The position numbers and the translations under genes are program-made. The notes below the pieces were generated by a model that saw nothing but the letters and a program-made list of their open reading frames with translations, did no database searches and was not told where the DNA came from. A stretch of DNA of 64,000 nucleotides, taken from Muribaculaceae bacterium. GTDB taxonomy: Bacteria > Bacteroidota > Bacteroidia > Bacteroidales > Muribaculaceae. Location: contig JAGATN010000010.1 of NCBI GenBank assembly GCA_017621225.1, forward strand, positions 62,001 through 126,000. Reading direction: 5' to 3'. Below, piece after piece: positions 54,098 to 63,213 of this stretch. Within the stretch, counting starts at the first letter, position 1. Every line of letters starts with the position of its first letter.

Positions 54098-54130
54098 TAA
54101 TGAAATTGCCCCATTAGGGCAATTTCATTA
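54098..54130 (+). terminator. hairpin terminator after tyrS
   Basis: TAATGAAATTGCCC (54098-54111) and its exact reverse complement (54117-54130) form a 14-bp stem with a 5-base loop. T-rich sequence follows. A second smaller hairpin (GCCTC 54053-54057 / GAGGC 54074-54078) overlaps the region just after the stop. Confidence 0.75.
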
Positions 54131-54154
54131 TTTAATATATCACTCGCTTTTATC

Positions 54155-55171
54155 ATGATAAAACTCGTCAAAACATTCATTGCAGCAATATCCATCGGTG
54201 CCGTTACGGTGGCTTGCTCCGGCGGAAAGACCGCTACCGATTCACAGGATTCGGCCAAACTCGTTCCACTCGATTCAATCGTGCTCAGCGACCCATTCAT
54301 ACTCGCCGACTCAGCCACTCACACATATTATATGACAGGCACCGGCGGCCAAATGTGGAAAAGTAGCGATTTGAAAATGTGGGAAGGCCCGTTTACCGTA
54401 GCTCAAACCGACACATCGTCATGGATGGGCCCGCGCCCTGCCATCTGGGCTGCCGAACTGCACAAATACAATGGCAAATATTATTACTTCGCCACATTTA
54501 CCAACCACGCCGACACCATCGGAACGTTTCGCGGCAATGCACTCGAACGGCGCGCAAGCCATATATTGCGTAGCGACAATCCCGACGGACCATACGCCCC
54601 GATAAGCGACGACCTTATACTCCCGGCCGACAAACTTACGCTCGACGGCACTTTCTGGGTCGACACCGACGGAAAGCCATACATGGTGTATTGTTGGGAA
54701 TGGTTACAAAACTGGGATGGCACGATTGAAAAAATCGAGCTAACGCCCGACTTGTCTTCATCCGTAGGCGAAGGCCGGATTCTATTCCGTGCAAGCGATT
54801 CGCCCTGGAGCCGCGAAATAATCGACGGCACCGAAAGGCCCAACAGAGTTACCGACGGCCCGTTCCTGTTCCGCACGCAGACCGGCAAGCTCGGAATGCT
54901 TTGGACAAGCTGGGTGTATGGCGACTACACGCAAGGAGTGGCATATTCGGAGAGCGGCACTCTCGACGGCCCATGGACTCAGTCGCCGCAACCCATCACA
55001 CCACCAAACCATGGACACGGAATGATGTTCAGAGACTTTGACGGACGCCTGCTTATGGCAGCCCACAGCCACAAGGTAAATGTCGACGGAAGCTATCACC
55101 GAGTGCCCCAATTATTTGCGATTGACGATTCGGCCGACACGCTGCGCGTCATCGGAAAAGCCGAACTTTAA
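54155..55171 (+). CDS. glycoside hydrolase family 43 lipoprotein
   Basis: The protein is 338 aa. The lipoprotein signal ends at GAVTVACSGG (Cys21). The five-bladed GH43 fold is recognisable from LSDPFILADS (catalytic base Asp), WAAELHKYNGKYYYFATF, LDGTFWVDTDGKPYMVYCWE (pKa-modulating Asp) and RVTDGPFLFRTQTGKLGMLW, HGHGMMFRDFDGRLLMAAHS. At the general-acid position I read TDGP where many GH43 enzymes have EGP. It should act on arabinose-, xylose- or galactose-containing glycans at the cell surface. It is not flanked by SusC/SusD genes. Confidence 0.85.
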   Translation: MIKLVKTFIAAISIGAVTVACSGGKTATDSQDSAKLVPLDSIVLSDPFILADSATHTYYMTGTGGQMWKSSDLKMWEGPFTVAQTDTSSWMGPRPAIWAAELHKYNGKYYYFATFTNHADTIGTFRGNALERRASHILRSDNPDGPYAPISDDLILPADKLTLDGTFWVDTDGKPYMVYCWEWLQNWDGTIEKIELTPDLSSSVGEGRILFRASDSPWSREIIDGTERPNRVTDGPFLFRTQTGKLGMLWTSWVYGDYTQGVAYSESGTLDGPWTQSPQPITPPNHGHGMMFRDFDGRLLMAAHSHKVNVDGSYHRVPQLFAIDDSADTLRVIGKAEL

Positions 55172-55320
55172 CCGCCATACTTTAGCCATTGTATTTGACA
55201 AAATCCACAAAAGACTTATTCCATTTAAAATCAAATATAATAGGCTTCCTTATATCGCATTGCATCAGCTATAAAATAGCGCAATCCCTGGGAATGCGAC
55301 ATAATCCAAAATGAAACGAA
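55172..55320. other. gene-free AT-rich stretch
   Basis: Nothing convincing is seen between the GH43 stop and the promoter of the structured RNA: no terminator with a U-run, no open frame. Confidence 0.4.
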
Positions 55321-55323
55321 CTA

Positions 55324-55354
55324 TTGCCATATTGAAAAAAAAACGTTAATTTTG
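55324..55354 (+). promoter_or_regulatory. promoter of the structured RNA
   Basis: TAATTTTG (55347-55354) is a TAnnTTTG element with TTG (55324-55326) 20 bases upstream. It predicts a transcription start near 55361. Confidence 0.55.
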
Positions 55355-55360
55355 CACATA

Positions 55361-55697
55361 GATTTCCACGCTATGGAAGTGTGGTTCAGAGGAGCATAGC
55401 ACTATGGCGAACGGAAGTCTAACGACACATAAATAGGAAAGCGTATATTGACGCTTTGTCTTTGGCTCTTTCAGAACTTTCCACAACTTGAAGTAGCATG
55501 CCACATGACAACGCAGCAATAGACGTCACGGGTATGTACATACCTATCCGGGCTCATTTCAGGTATATGCTTGAAATGGGTTTGGGGTATTTACATATAC
55601 AGCGTGGAGTCTGTTGCTCGTCTTTGGCATGATGAGCACGTGGAAAGGCTTTGAAAGAGCGGGACGAGCAACAATAAGGCTCCCCGCTTTTCTTTTA
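55361..55697 (+). ncRNA. probable structured non-coding RNA of about 335 nt, unassigned
   Basis: It lies between a promoter and an intrinsic terminator and has no good ORF. CCACGCT near the 5' end (55366-55372) is exactly complementary to AGCGTGG (55601-55607), closing a large domain. Inside are perfect hairpins: CATAG/CTATG (55395-55406), AAAGCGT/ACGCTTT (55438-55457), the palindrome GGTATGTACATACC (55531-55544) and CATTTCA/TGAAATG (55555-55578). A second domain is closed by GTTGCTCGTC (55613) with GACGAGCAAC (55663). Hallmarks of tmRNA, RNase P and SRP RNA were looked for and not seen. It precedes an AT-rich acyltransferase gene. Confidence 0.55.
55659..55697 (+). terminator. intrinsic terminator of the structured RNA
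   Basis: GCGGG (55659-55663) pairs with CCCGC (55683-55687), followed by TTTTCTTTT. The stem is short, and it competes with the GTTGCTCGTC/GACGAGCAAC pairing. Confidence 0.55.
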
Positions 55698-55824
55698 TCC
55701 AAACAAATCGAATTCGCCATTATGGAGTCGGTGGCAGTGAATATTAAAGTCCGCGCAATGTTAATATCCGATAATGGACCCAACATAGTTACAACGTGAG
55801 GCTTTAGTCAATATAAAACAATTT

Positions 55825-56907
55825 ATGGATAATATCGCACGCCAGCCACTATCTTCAGCATCATTGCAATCTAATGTCATATCCTTTCTTCGATTCCCGA
55901 TGATTGTGGGAGTAGTGATGATTCATAGTAATCTTGATGATATTGTAATAGATGGGAAGTCTTTTTTTAATGTCGCCCAATTTCCCATATTTGAGAATAT
56001 TTCATTTCTCATTTCACATATTTTATCCCGGATTGCAGTACCACTTTTCTTCTTTATCTCCGGTTTCTTATTTTTCAAAGGAGATTTTACATTTGATTCT
56101 TATAAAGATAAATTAAAGCGGCGAGCGAAAACAATTCTTTTACCTTACGTATTATGGAATTTATTTGTTTTAGTTTTATATTTGGGGATGGAGCTTTACA
56201 TTCCCTCGTTGAGAAGTGGGCGTAATTCTTTTTTGAGTTATACCCCACTTCAATGGCTCAATTTATTTTGGGATGGTTCTGGAGGCTTCCCTATATGTTT
56301 TCAGTTTTGGTTTTTGAGAGACTTGATGGTGGTTATGGTGTTGTCTCCAATCATATTTTTAGGGATTAGGTACTTAAAATGCTATTTTGTACTACTCTTA
56401 GGTATTTTTTGGATAACTAATATTTGGTGTGATATATCCGGTTTCAGCATTTCGGCTTTCTTCTTTTTTTCTACCGGTGCATTTTTCAACATTATTAAAA
56501 TTAATTTCGTTGATTTTTTGAAGCCATTGACTAATTATTCTATGATATTATACATTATAATTTGTGGGATTAATATTTATTTTCGGAATGAATATATGCT
56601 TAGTACAGGAATCATTATAGGCATGGTGTGTGCCGTGACTTTGACTGCACGTAAATTGGAAGATGGGAAATGGCATGTTAATAATTTTTTGTCGGAAAGC
56701 AGTTTCTTTATTTATGCGTATCATGGAACTCTCATTGCCCTATTGATAAAACTTGCGGTAAAAATCACACTCCCGGATTCGGAGTTTGAATTGATTGCCA
56801 TATATTTTCTTGCACCATCATTCACCATACTAATAGGATTAGGAATATACTACCTTTTAAAGAGATACGTTCCAAAATTCACATCTATCATAACAGGTGG
56901 ACGATAA
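55825..56907 (+). CDS. acyltransferase family 3 membrane protein
   Basis: The protein is 360 aa with about ten hydrophobic helices. Acyltransferase-3 (OafA/NolL-type) markers are ISFLRFPMIVGVVMIHSN (conserved early Arg and His), ILSRIAVPLFFFISGFLFF, RRAKTILLPYVLWNLF and SSFFIYAYHGTLIAL. It moves acyl groups onto extracellular or lipid-linked sugars. The gene is much more AT-rich than its surroundings and has no glycan genes beside it, which suggests recent transfer. The ATG at 55825 is the first in frame. Confidence 0.85.
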   Translation: MDNIARQPLSSASLQSNVISFLRFPMIVGVVMIHSNLDDIVIDGKSFFNVAQFPIFENISFLISHILSRIAVPLFFFISGFLFFKGDFTFDSYKDKLKRRAKTILLPYVLWNLFVLVLYLGMELYIPSLRSGRNSFLSYTPLQWLNLFWDGSGGFPICFQFWFLRDLMVVMVLSPIIFLGIRYLKCYFVLLLGIFWITNIWCDISGFSISAFFFFSTGAFFNIIKINFVDFLKPLTNYSMILYIIICGINIYFRNEYMLSTGIIIGMVCAVTLTARKLEDGKWHVNNFLSESSFFIYAYHGTLIALLIKLAVKITLPDSEFELIAIYFLAPSFTILIGLGIYYLLKRYVPKFTSIITGGR

Positions 56908-56960
56908 TTGCATTTATTCGTAATGTGAGTTCGGAATAAAAATGCATCTAAACGTAGAAT

Positions 56961-56997
56961 TGATGTCTTGAAAAAGTTGTTCATTTTTCAGACATCA
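56961..56997 (+). terminator. hairpin after the acyltransferase gene
   Basis: TGATGTC-T-TGAAAAA (56961-56975) pairs with TTTTTCAGACATCA (56984-56997) except for one bulged T. The loop is about 8 bases. No U-run follows. Confidence 0.5.
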
Positions 56998-57031
56998 GCG
57001 TTATTTGTCAGTAAACGCCCCAAAGTTCGCC

Positions 57032-57061
57032 TGAAATAATGGTCTGTGAAATAATGGCCTG
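57032..57061. repeat. tandem 15-bp direct repeat upstream of tRNA-Gln
   Basis: TGAAATAATGGTCTG (57032-57046) is followed directly by TGAAATAATGGCCTG (57047-57061), one mismatch. A partial third copy, TGAAATAATGAC, starts at 57073. Confidence 0.8.
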
Positions 57062-57091
57062 AAAAATGCGGTTGAAATAATGACAATTTCA

Positions 57092-57123
57092 TTTGCACAA
57101 TTTCAAAACAATGCGTAACTTTG
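57092..57123 (+). promoter_or_regulatory. promoter of tRNA-Gln
   Basis: TTTG (57092-57095), a 20-base spacer and TAACTTTG (57116-57123) match the Bacteroidetes consensus, 35 bases before the tRNA. Confidence 0.65.
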
Positions 57124-57158
57124 CATCGCTTTAGGCAAAAGGCTTGAGCAAATATGAT

Positions 57159-57229
57159 TGTCTTATGGTGTAATGGTAGCACTGCAGTTTTTGGTTCTGC
57201 CTGTCTAGGTTCGAATCCTGGTAAGACAA
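57159..57229 (+). tRNA. tRNA-Gln (anticodon TTG)
   Basis: The acceptor stem TGTCTTA pairs with TAAGACA. The D-arm is GTGTAATGGTAGCAC. The anticodon arm has GCAG/CTGC around a loop reading TTTTGGT, anticodon TTG. The T-arm is CTAGG-TTCGAAT-CCTGG. The discriminator is A and CCA is not encoded. It has its own promoter and terminator and stands alone. Confidence 0.95.
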
Positions 57230-57232
57230 CAC

Positions 57233-57270
57233 AAACCGAGGGAGCTAAATCAGCTCCCTCGGTTTTTTTT
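57233..57270 (+). terminator. intrinsic terminator of tRNA-Gln
   Basis: AAACCGAGGGAGCT (57233-57246) and AGCTCCCTCGGTTT (57252-57265) make a perfect 14-bp stem, followed by TTTTT. Confidence 0.95.
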
Positions 57271-57302
57271 GTATTTACTCTTGAATCGGAGACCGCCGTG
57301 GC

Positions 57303-58133
57303 TCAATACTTTACGTTGAGCCAAGAGGCGTTATCCGATATCCACTTCTTCAATCGGATGGGTATGTCGCTGCACATGTAATCGCAGCCAAGATATGCGC
57401 CAAGCATAAAATCGTCGACCGACTGACCGGGCCAAAGGCTAACAATCAGCCCCTCCTTATGCGCCTTTGCCACGCTCTCGCGGCTCGTGCCGTTCATGGT
57501 TGCGCCCAGTCGCTTTATACCTACTGCCTTACACATAGCGATAGTCTCGGCATTGCACGGCTTTGACGTTATCAGAAGCAAATCGGCATCGGGATGATGC
57601 TCTTGCAGGTATCTCAACCCTCTGTAATCGCCCGACGTGAATACGAAATCGGCATCGGCCGGCTTCGCTGCAATCACCTTCGAATATAGCTTCTCGCAAT
57701 AATCGGCAAGACGATCGGCCGGATACAAGTCGGTGGGAGTAGTCTTCATTTCAAATTCGACATACAGCCCCCTCTTATCCTTCAAAAAATCGAGAAGTTC
57801 ATCAAGCGTAAGAATCTTATTGCCCTTTTTGGTGGCCAACTTACGTATTTCGGATAAGCTTTTCTCTTCAACCGTGCCCGATCCGTTAGTGGTGCGTTCG
57901 AGCGAGCTGTCATGCGTCACCACCAGCTCTCCGTCGGCGGTCATACGTATGTCGGTTTCGAAACCTCGATATCCCGCATCGTAACTCGCCTTAAAAGCCT
58001 GCATCGTGTTTTCGTCGTTTTCCATCCGACCGCCTCGGTGAGAAAACAACCGTATCTGTTGCGACTGCGAATAAGCTTCCATCGAAATCACAAACATCGA
58101 CACGCACACCAACATTCTAAAAAATCCAATCAT
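57303..58133 (-). CDS. secreted glycerophosphodiester phosphodiesterase family protein
   Basis: The protein is 276 aa. The signal peptide is MIGFFRMLVCVSMFVISMEA (cleavage near YSQS). The GDPD TIM barrel shows FSHRGGRMENDENTMQAF (catalytic His and Arg), FETDIRMTADGELVVTHD (metal Glu/Asp and the second His), YVEFEMKTTP and VSLWPGQSVDDFM, CDYMCSDIP at the end. It cleaves glycerophosphodiesters outside the inner membrane, releasing glycerol-3-phosphate. It converges on the tRNA-Gln gene. Confidence 0.9.
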   Translation of the reverse strand: MIGFFRMLVCVSMFVISMEAYSQSQQIRLFSHRGGRMENDENTMQAFKASYDAGYRGFETDIRMTADGELVVTHDSSLERTTNGSGTVEEKSLSEIRKLATKKGNKILTLDELLDFLKDKRGLYVEFEMKTTPTDLYPADRLADYCEKLYSKVIAAKPADADFVFTSGDYRGLRYLQEHHPDADLLLITSKPCNAETIAMCKAVGIKRLGATMNGTSRESVAKAHKEGLIVSLWPGQSVDDFMLGAYLGCDYMCSDIPIRLKKWISDNASWLNVKY

Positions 58134-58177
58134 AGTCTTTGGGTATACACATTAATAATTATACTTATACGAAAAAA

Positions 58178-58228
58178 TCGTTTGCGCACATTCCAGATCC
58201 TTGGTGGAAATGGAATGCATGCAAACGA
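58178..58228 (-). terminator. intrinsic terminator of the OmpH/Skp-like gene (minus strand)
   Basis: TCGTTTGC (58178-58185) pairs with GCAAACGA (58221-58228), and CATTCCA (58189-58195) with TGGAATG (58211-58217). Reading leftward a run of six T follows the stem. Confidence 0.85.
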
Positions 58229-58303
58229 CTAAATCCTATTTTGGCCCATACACGGGCCCATTGTCATACGGCGTTAACCGCCGACGCAATGCGTATTTTT
58301 ATA

Positions 58304-58891
58304 TTACTTCTGATTAACCTTGTTGTAACGAGCGTTGAGGCCCTCTATTATTTCAGCAGTAATGTCGAGCGACGGATTGAAATAAACGCCGGCAGCCTTA
58401 TACAATATGGCGTCATATCCCTTTTGGGCATTGTAAGCCTTAATGAACGATTCGATTGAATCATTCAACTGCTGTTGCTGCTCTGCCATTTCCTGCTCGG
58501 TGGTGCGCTGGAGATTCATCAGATAGTTCTGAGCATCCTGCTGCATTTTCTGCAACTTGGCAACGTCGGCATTATAGCTTGCTTCGCTCAGATAACCGTT
58601 GCTACGCATCTTATCTTCAATCTGCGCACCGAAGCGGTTTATTTCAGATTGGCGCGATTGTGTTGCGTTTTCAAGCTTGCTTATGGAACGTATTGAAATT
58701 TCTTTGAAATCTTTTGCCAAGTTATAGTGCGCGCTAACAGAATCGGCATCTATATAACGAATGTTCAACGATGCCGAAGCTGCCGGTGTATCAGAGCCTG
58801 ACGTTTTGGCCGGTTGGTTTTCACCATTTTCCGAACATGCGCCGACAACCAACGCCGACATAAGCACTAAAGAAAATGCTACTTTTTTCAT
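58304..58891 (-). CDS. OmpH/Skp-family periplasmic lipoprotein
   Basis: The protein is 195 aa. The lipoprotein signal MKKVAFSLVLMSALVVGAC places the lipidated Cys at 19. A low-complexity linker (residues 20-42) leads to an OmpH-like domain: IRYIDADSVSAHYNLAKDF at the start, a long coiled coil rich in Gln and Glu (about 65-150) and a closing segment (YDAILYKAAGVYFNPSLDIT) typical of Skp. Skp is a jellyfish-shaped chaperone for outer membrane proteins; a lipid anchor is an unusual but known variation in Bacteroidetes. Its own terminator follows. Confidence 0.85.
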   Translation of the reverse strand: MKKVAFSLVLMSALVVGACSENGENQPAKTSGSDTPAASASLNIRYIDADSVSAHYNLAKDFKEISIRSISKLENATQSRQSEINRFGAQIEDKMRSNGYLSEASYNADVAKLQKMQQDAQNYLMNLQRTTEQEMAEQQQQLNDSIESFIKAYNAQKGYDAILYKAAGVYFNPSLDITAEIIEGLNARYNKVNQK

Positions 58892-58932
58892 TTGTAATTT
58901 TAATAAATATAGGTATGGTTTATTACTAATTT

Positions 58933-59103
58933 CTAATTTTGTTTCGACTCATGCGATGCACACTTTATGCCTCTGCGACGCAATTCCGGTATGCTTCCTA
59001 CGTGCCCCGACGGAAATTTACCGCCTTTAACAAAAAGCACCCTCACGCCAAGGGCCAAAAGCGCCATAAATAGTAATATCATTGCTAAAATTACCGTTTT
59101 CAT
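58933..59103 (-). CDS. 56-aa single-pass membrane protein conserved in Bacteroidales
   Basis: The protein starts MKTVILAMILLFMALLALG at 59103, a single membrane helix, followed by a basic, glycine-rich tail (VLFVKGGKFPSGHVGSI, RRRGIKCASHESKQN) that faces the cytoplasm by charge. Similar short proteins with KGGxFP and RRGIxC motifs occur in gut Bacteroidetes; their function is unknown to me. A -7 element (59134-59127) lies just upstream. The ATG at 59103 is preferred over an earlier one at 59160 because of that promoter. Confidence 0.6.
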   Translation of the reverse strand: MKTVILAMILLFMALLALGVRVLFVKGGKFPSGHVGSIPELRRRGIKCASHESKQN

Positions 59104-59126
59104 CGCACAAATTATGTTTTGCAGTG

Positions 59127-59134
59127 CAAATATA
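59127..59134 (-). promoter_or_regulatory. -7 element of the 56-aa membrane protein gene (minus strand)
   Basis: Reading leftward, TATATTTG matches TAnnTTTG, 23 bases before the ATG at 59103. Confidence 0.5.
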
Positions 59135-59269
59135 GGAAACGTCGCGAAATTTTTTGCCATAACTAAATTTTATTTTGTAACTTAGTGTGCTCTTAAACGT
59201 TTTTTTAACATTATTTTCCATTAGAGATAATCAAAACAAAGTTTATACTAATAAAAACAGTTACGAATC

Positions 59270-60730
59270 ATGACAGTCAAAGACCTCAATCCAAAAAGGG
59301 TGTTCGCCATTTTCGACGAAATCACAAAAGTGCCTCGTCCGTCAAAAAAAGAGGAGAAAATACGTCAATATCTGCTCGACTTTGCAAAAGCCAACGGCAT
59401 TAATGCAAAAACCGACGCCATAGGCAACGTCGTTATGACAAAACCCGCTACTCCGGGACACGAAAATGCTCCGACAGTTATACTTCAAGGCCACATGGAC
59501 ATGGTGTGCGAATCAAACGACAAATCCTTTGACTTCGAAAACACACCCATAACCACAATAATCGACGGCGAATGGATACACGCCGACGGCACCACCTTAG
59601 GCGCCGACAACGGCATAGGCGTTGCCGCCGCATTGGCCATCCTTACCGATCCCGACCTCGTTCACGGACCTCTCGAAGCTCTGTTTACGATGGACGAAGA
59701 AACCGGCATGACCGGCGCATTCAACCTTGGCGAAGGCATGATATCCGGATCGATACTCATAAATCTCGACTCTGAGGACGATGCCGAACTGTTTGTAGGA
59801 TGCGCGGGCGGAGTCGACACCGTTTGCACATTCAACTACAAACGCTCATTCGCGCCCAAAGATTTCACTTATTTCAAAATCGACATCAGCAAGGGTCAAG
59901 GCGGTCACTCGGGCGGCGACATACATCTCGGTCGCATCAATGCCAACAAGCTGCTTGCACGATTCTTGTTTGACCTCACCAAGAAATATGAAGTTTCCGT
60001 TGCTGAAATCGATGGCGGCAACCTGCGCAACGCCATTCCTCGCGCATCGCATGCCATAGTAGGCGTTCACACATCAAACAAAGAGGCCGTACGCACCGCC
60101 CTCAACCACTTCATCGCCGACGTGGAAAATGAATATTCCGATCTCGAACCGACGCTCGAAATAAAGATGGAAAGCGTGGAGATGCCGGAATTCTGCATCG
60201 ACTCCGAAACGTCGCTCAACCTTATCCGCGCGCTGTACAGCGCTCCTCACGGAGTGGTTTCGATGAGCCGCGAACTCGAAAACCTCGTGGAAACTTCTAC
60301 CAACCTCGCTTCGGTGAAAATGAAAGAGGACAACAAGATCGTTGTAACCACAAGCCAGCGCAGTTCCGTCGACTCTCGCAAGTGGGACATCGCCAATCAG
60401 GTTGAAGCATTGTTCCTCCTGGCCGGTGCCACCGTTGAACACGGCGAAGGATATCCGGGCTGGCAACCCAACATGAAATCGCCCATTATGGAAATGGCAC
60501 GCGACGCATACAAAGAACTATACGGCGTAACACCCGCCATCAAAGCCATACATGCAGGCCTCGAATGCGGCTTATTCCTTCAGAAATTCCCGCACCTCGA
60601 CATGGTTTCATTCGGCCCGACTTTACGCAACGTGCACTCGCCCAGCGAAAAGATGCACATTCCGGCCGTAGAGCGATTCTACGAACAGCTTAAGCTGATA
60701 CTGCGCAAGGTTGCCGAAAAGAAGGCATAA
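59270..60730 (+). CDS. pepD: aminoacyl-histidine dipeptidase (peptidase D, M20C)
   Basis: The protein is 486 aa. The M20 metal and catalytic motifs are LQGHMDMVCESN (His and Asp), TTLGADNGIGVAAAL (bridging Asp), FTMDEETGMTGAF (catalytic Glu plus metal Glu) and LINLDSEDDAELFVG (metal Asp), with a late His in TLRNVHSPSEKMH. The middle holds the lid domain (GQGGHSGGDIH). It hydrolyses dipeptides, including carnosine-type X-His, in the cytoplasm. A strong hairpin follows the stop. Confidence 0.94.
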   Translation: MTVKDLNPKRVFAIFDEITKVPRPSKKEEKIRQYLLDFAKANGINAKTDAIGNVVMTKPATPGHENAPTVILQGHMDMVCESNDKSFDFENTPITTIIDGEWIHADGTTLGADNGIGVAAALAILTDPDLVHGPLEALFTMDEETGMTGAFNLGEGMISGSILINLDSEDDAELFVGCAGGVDTVCTFNYKRSFAPKDFTYFKIDISKGQGGHSGGDIHLGRINANKLLARFLFDLTKKYEVSVAEIDGGNLRNAIPRASHAIVGVHTSNKEAVRTALNHFIADVENEYSDLEPTLEIKMESVEMPEFCIDSETSLNLIRALYSAPHGVVSMSRELENLVETSTNLASVKMKEDNKIVVTTSQRSSVDSRKWDIANQVEALFLLAGATVEHGEGYPGWQPNMKSPIMEMARDAYKELYGVTPAIKAIHAGLECGLFLQKFPHLDMVSFGPTLRNVHSPSEKMHIPAVERFYEQLKLILRKVAEKKA

Positions 60731-60749
60731 CCACACCCCTATATCAAAC

Positions 60750-60789
60750 AATAGAACTCCGTGGTTTTTCCCGTACACGGAGTTCTATT
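60750..60789 (+). terminator. hairpin after pepD
   Basis: AATAGAACTCCGTG (60750-60763) and CACGGAGTTCTATT (60776-60789) form a perfect 14-bp stem. The U-tract is weak (TCATTAC), but the position suits a terminator. Confidence 0.75.
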
Positions 60790-60831
60790 CATTACAATAA
60801 TCACACCGATCAATCCCCATTTATACCAGAT

Positions 60832-61602
60832 ATGAAGCAACTGATAGTTCTTCAGGCTCGCACCGGATCAACACGACTGCCAAACAAAATGCTCATGCCA
60901 TTTTACGACGGAGAATGCATTCTGAGCATCTTGTTAGGACGATTACAGAAAGACATTCCCGACGCAAAAGAAGTCATAGTAGTGGCCACGACGACGGCAA
61001 AAGGCGACGACGCAATAGTGGAATGCTGCAACAACATGGGCATAAACACGTTCAGAGGAAGCGAACAAGATGTGCTTAACCGCTTCATTATGACGGCACG
61101 ACACTTTAATGCCCAAAAGCTGATTCGCGTATGTGCCGACAATGTTTTCATCGACACTCGCAACATCAAAAAACTATACGACCAATTCATTACGTCTGAC
61201 TATGACTATCAGTCGTTTTGCACATCCGACGGCACTCCGTCGATAAAAACCCATTACGGATTCTGGGCCGAAGCGGTAACCGCCGAAGCACTTGAAACCG
61301 TCTCCCGGTCGACTGACGAACCGCTATATCACGAACACGTAACCAACTTCATATATTCAGGCATCAAGGATTTTAAAATACGCCTTACGCCAATCGAGGA
61401 AACAATAAACGGCATAGAGAGTCACAAAAACTTAAGACTAACGGTCGACACTCCGGCCGACTTTAAAGTGCAGCAAGAGATATATGCCGATTTAGTCAAC
61501 AACGGGCGCGAAATAACGCCGCAAAACATCATAAACTATCTGGAATCGCGACCTGACCTTTACGAAATAATGGCCCGAACCATTTCCGAAAACAGTAAAT
61601 GA
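60832..61602 (+). CDS. cytidylyltransferase, SpsF/CMP-nonulosonate synthetase type
   Basis: The protein is 256 aa. The N-terminal LQARTGSTRLPNKMLMPF is the nucleotide-binding signature of the CTP-transferase-3 family (NeuA, KdsB, SpsF). VVATTTAKGDDAIVECCN, RGSEQDVLNRF and IRVCADNVFID follow. As first gene of a three-gene operon with a NeuB-like synthase and a KdsC-like phosphatase it probably activates a nonulosonic acid to its CMP form. The gene order equals the Bacteroides thetaiotaomicron CMP-KDN cluster (BT1715-BT1713), so KDN is the best guess. Confidence 0.78.
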   Translation: MKQLIVLQARTGSTRLPNKMLMPFYDGECILSILLGRLQKDIPDAKEVIVVATTTAKGDDAIVECCNNMGINTFRGSEQDVLNRFIMTARHFNAQKLIRVCADNVFIDTRNIKKLYDQFITSDYDYQSFCTSDGTPSIKTHYGFWAEAVTAEALETVSRSTDEPLYHEHVTNFIYSGIKDFKIRLTPIEETINGIESHKNLRLTVDTPADFKVQQEIYADLVNNGREITPQNIINYLESRPDLYEIMARTISENSK

Positions 61603-61603
61603 C

Positions 61604-63128
<1,525 letters not shown>

Positions 63129-63162
63129 ATCGCAACACATACATGAACCTTATATGTGACGA

Positions 63163-63198
63163 GCAAGCGGCGAATCCCATTCCGAATTCGCCGCTTGC
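63163..63198. terminator. bidirectional hairpin between the nonulosonate and DPP III genes
   Basis: GCAAGCGGCGAAT (63163-63175) and its exact reverse complement (63186-63198) form a 13-bp GC-rich stem with a 10-base loop, between two convergent genes. A short T-rich tract follows on the plus strand. Confidence 0.85.
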
Positions 63199-63213
63199 TT
63201 TGCTTTATCTGAT

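Noticed and set aside
55361-55697. Naming the RNA as RNase P RNA, tmRNA or SRP RNA
   Set aside because: The expected conserved runs (for example the GAGGAAAGTCC region of RNase P RNA, the 3' T-arm of tmRNA, the SRP GGAAG tetraloop region) are not present.
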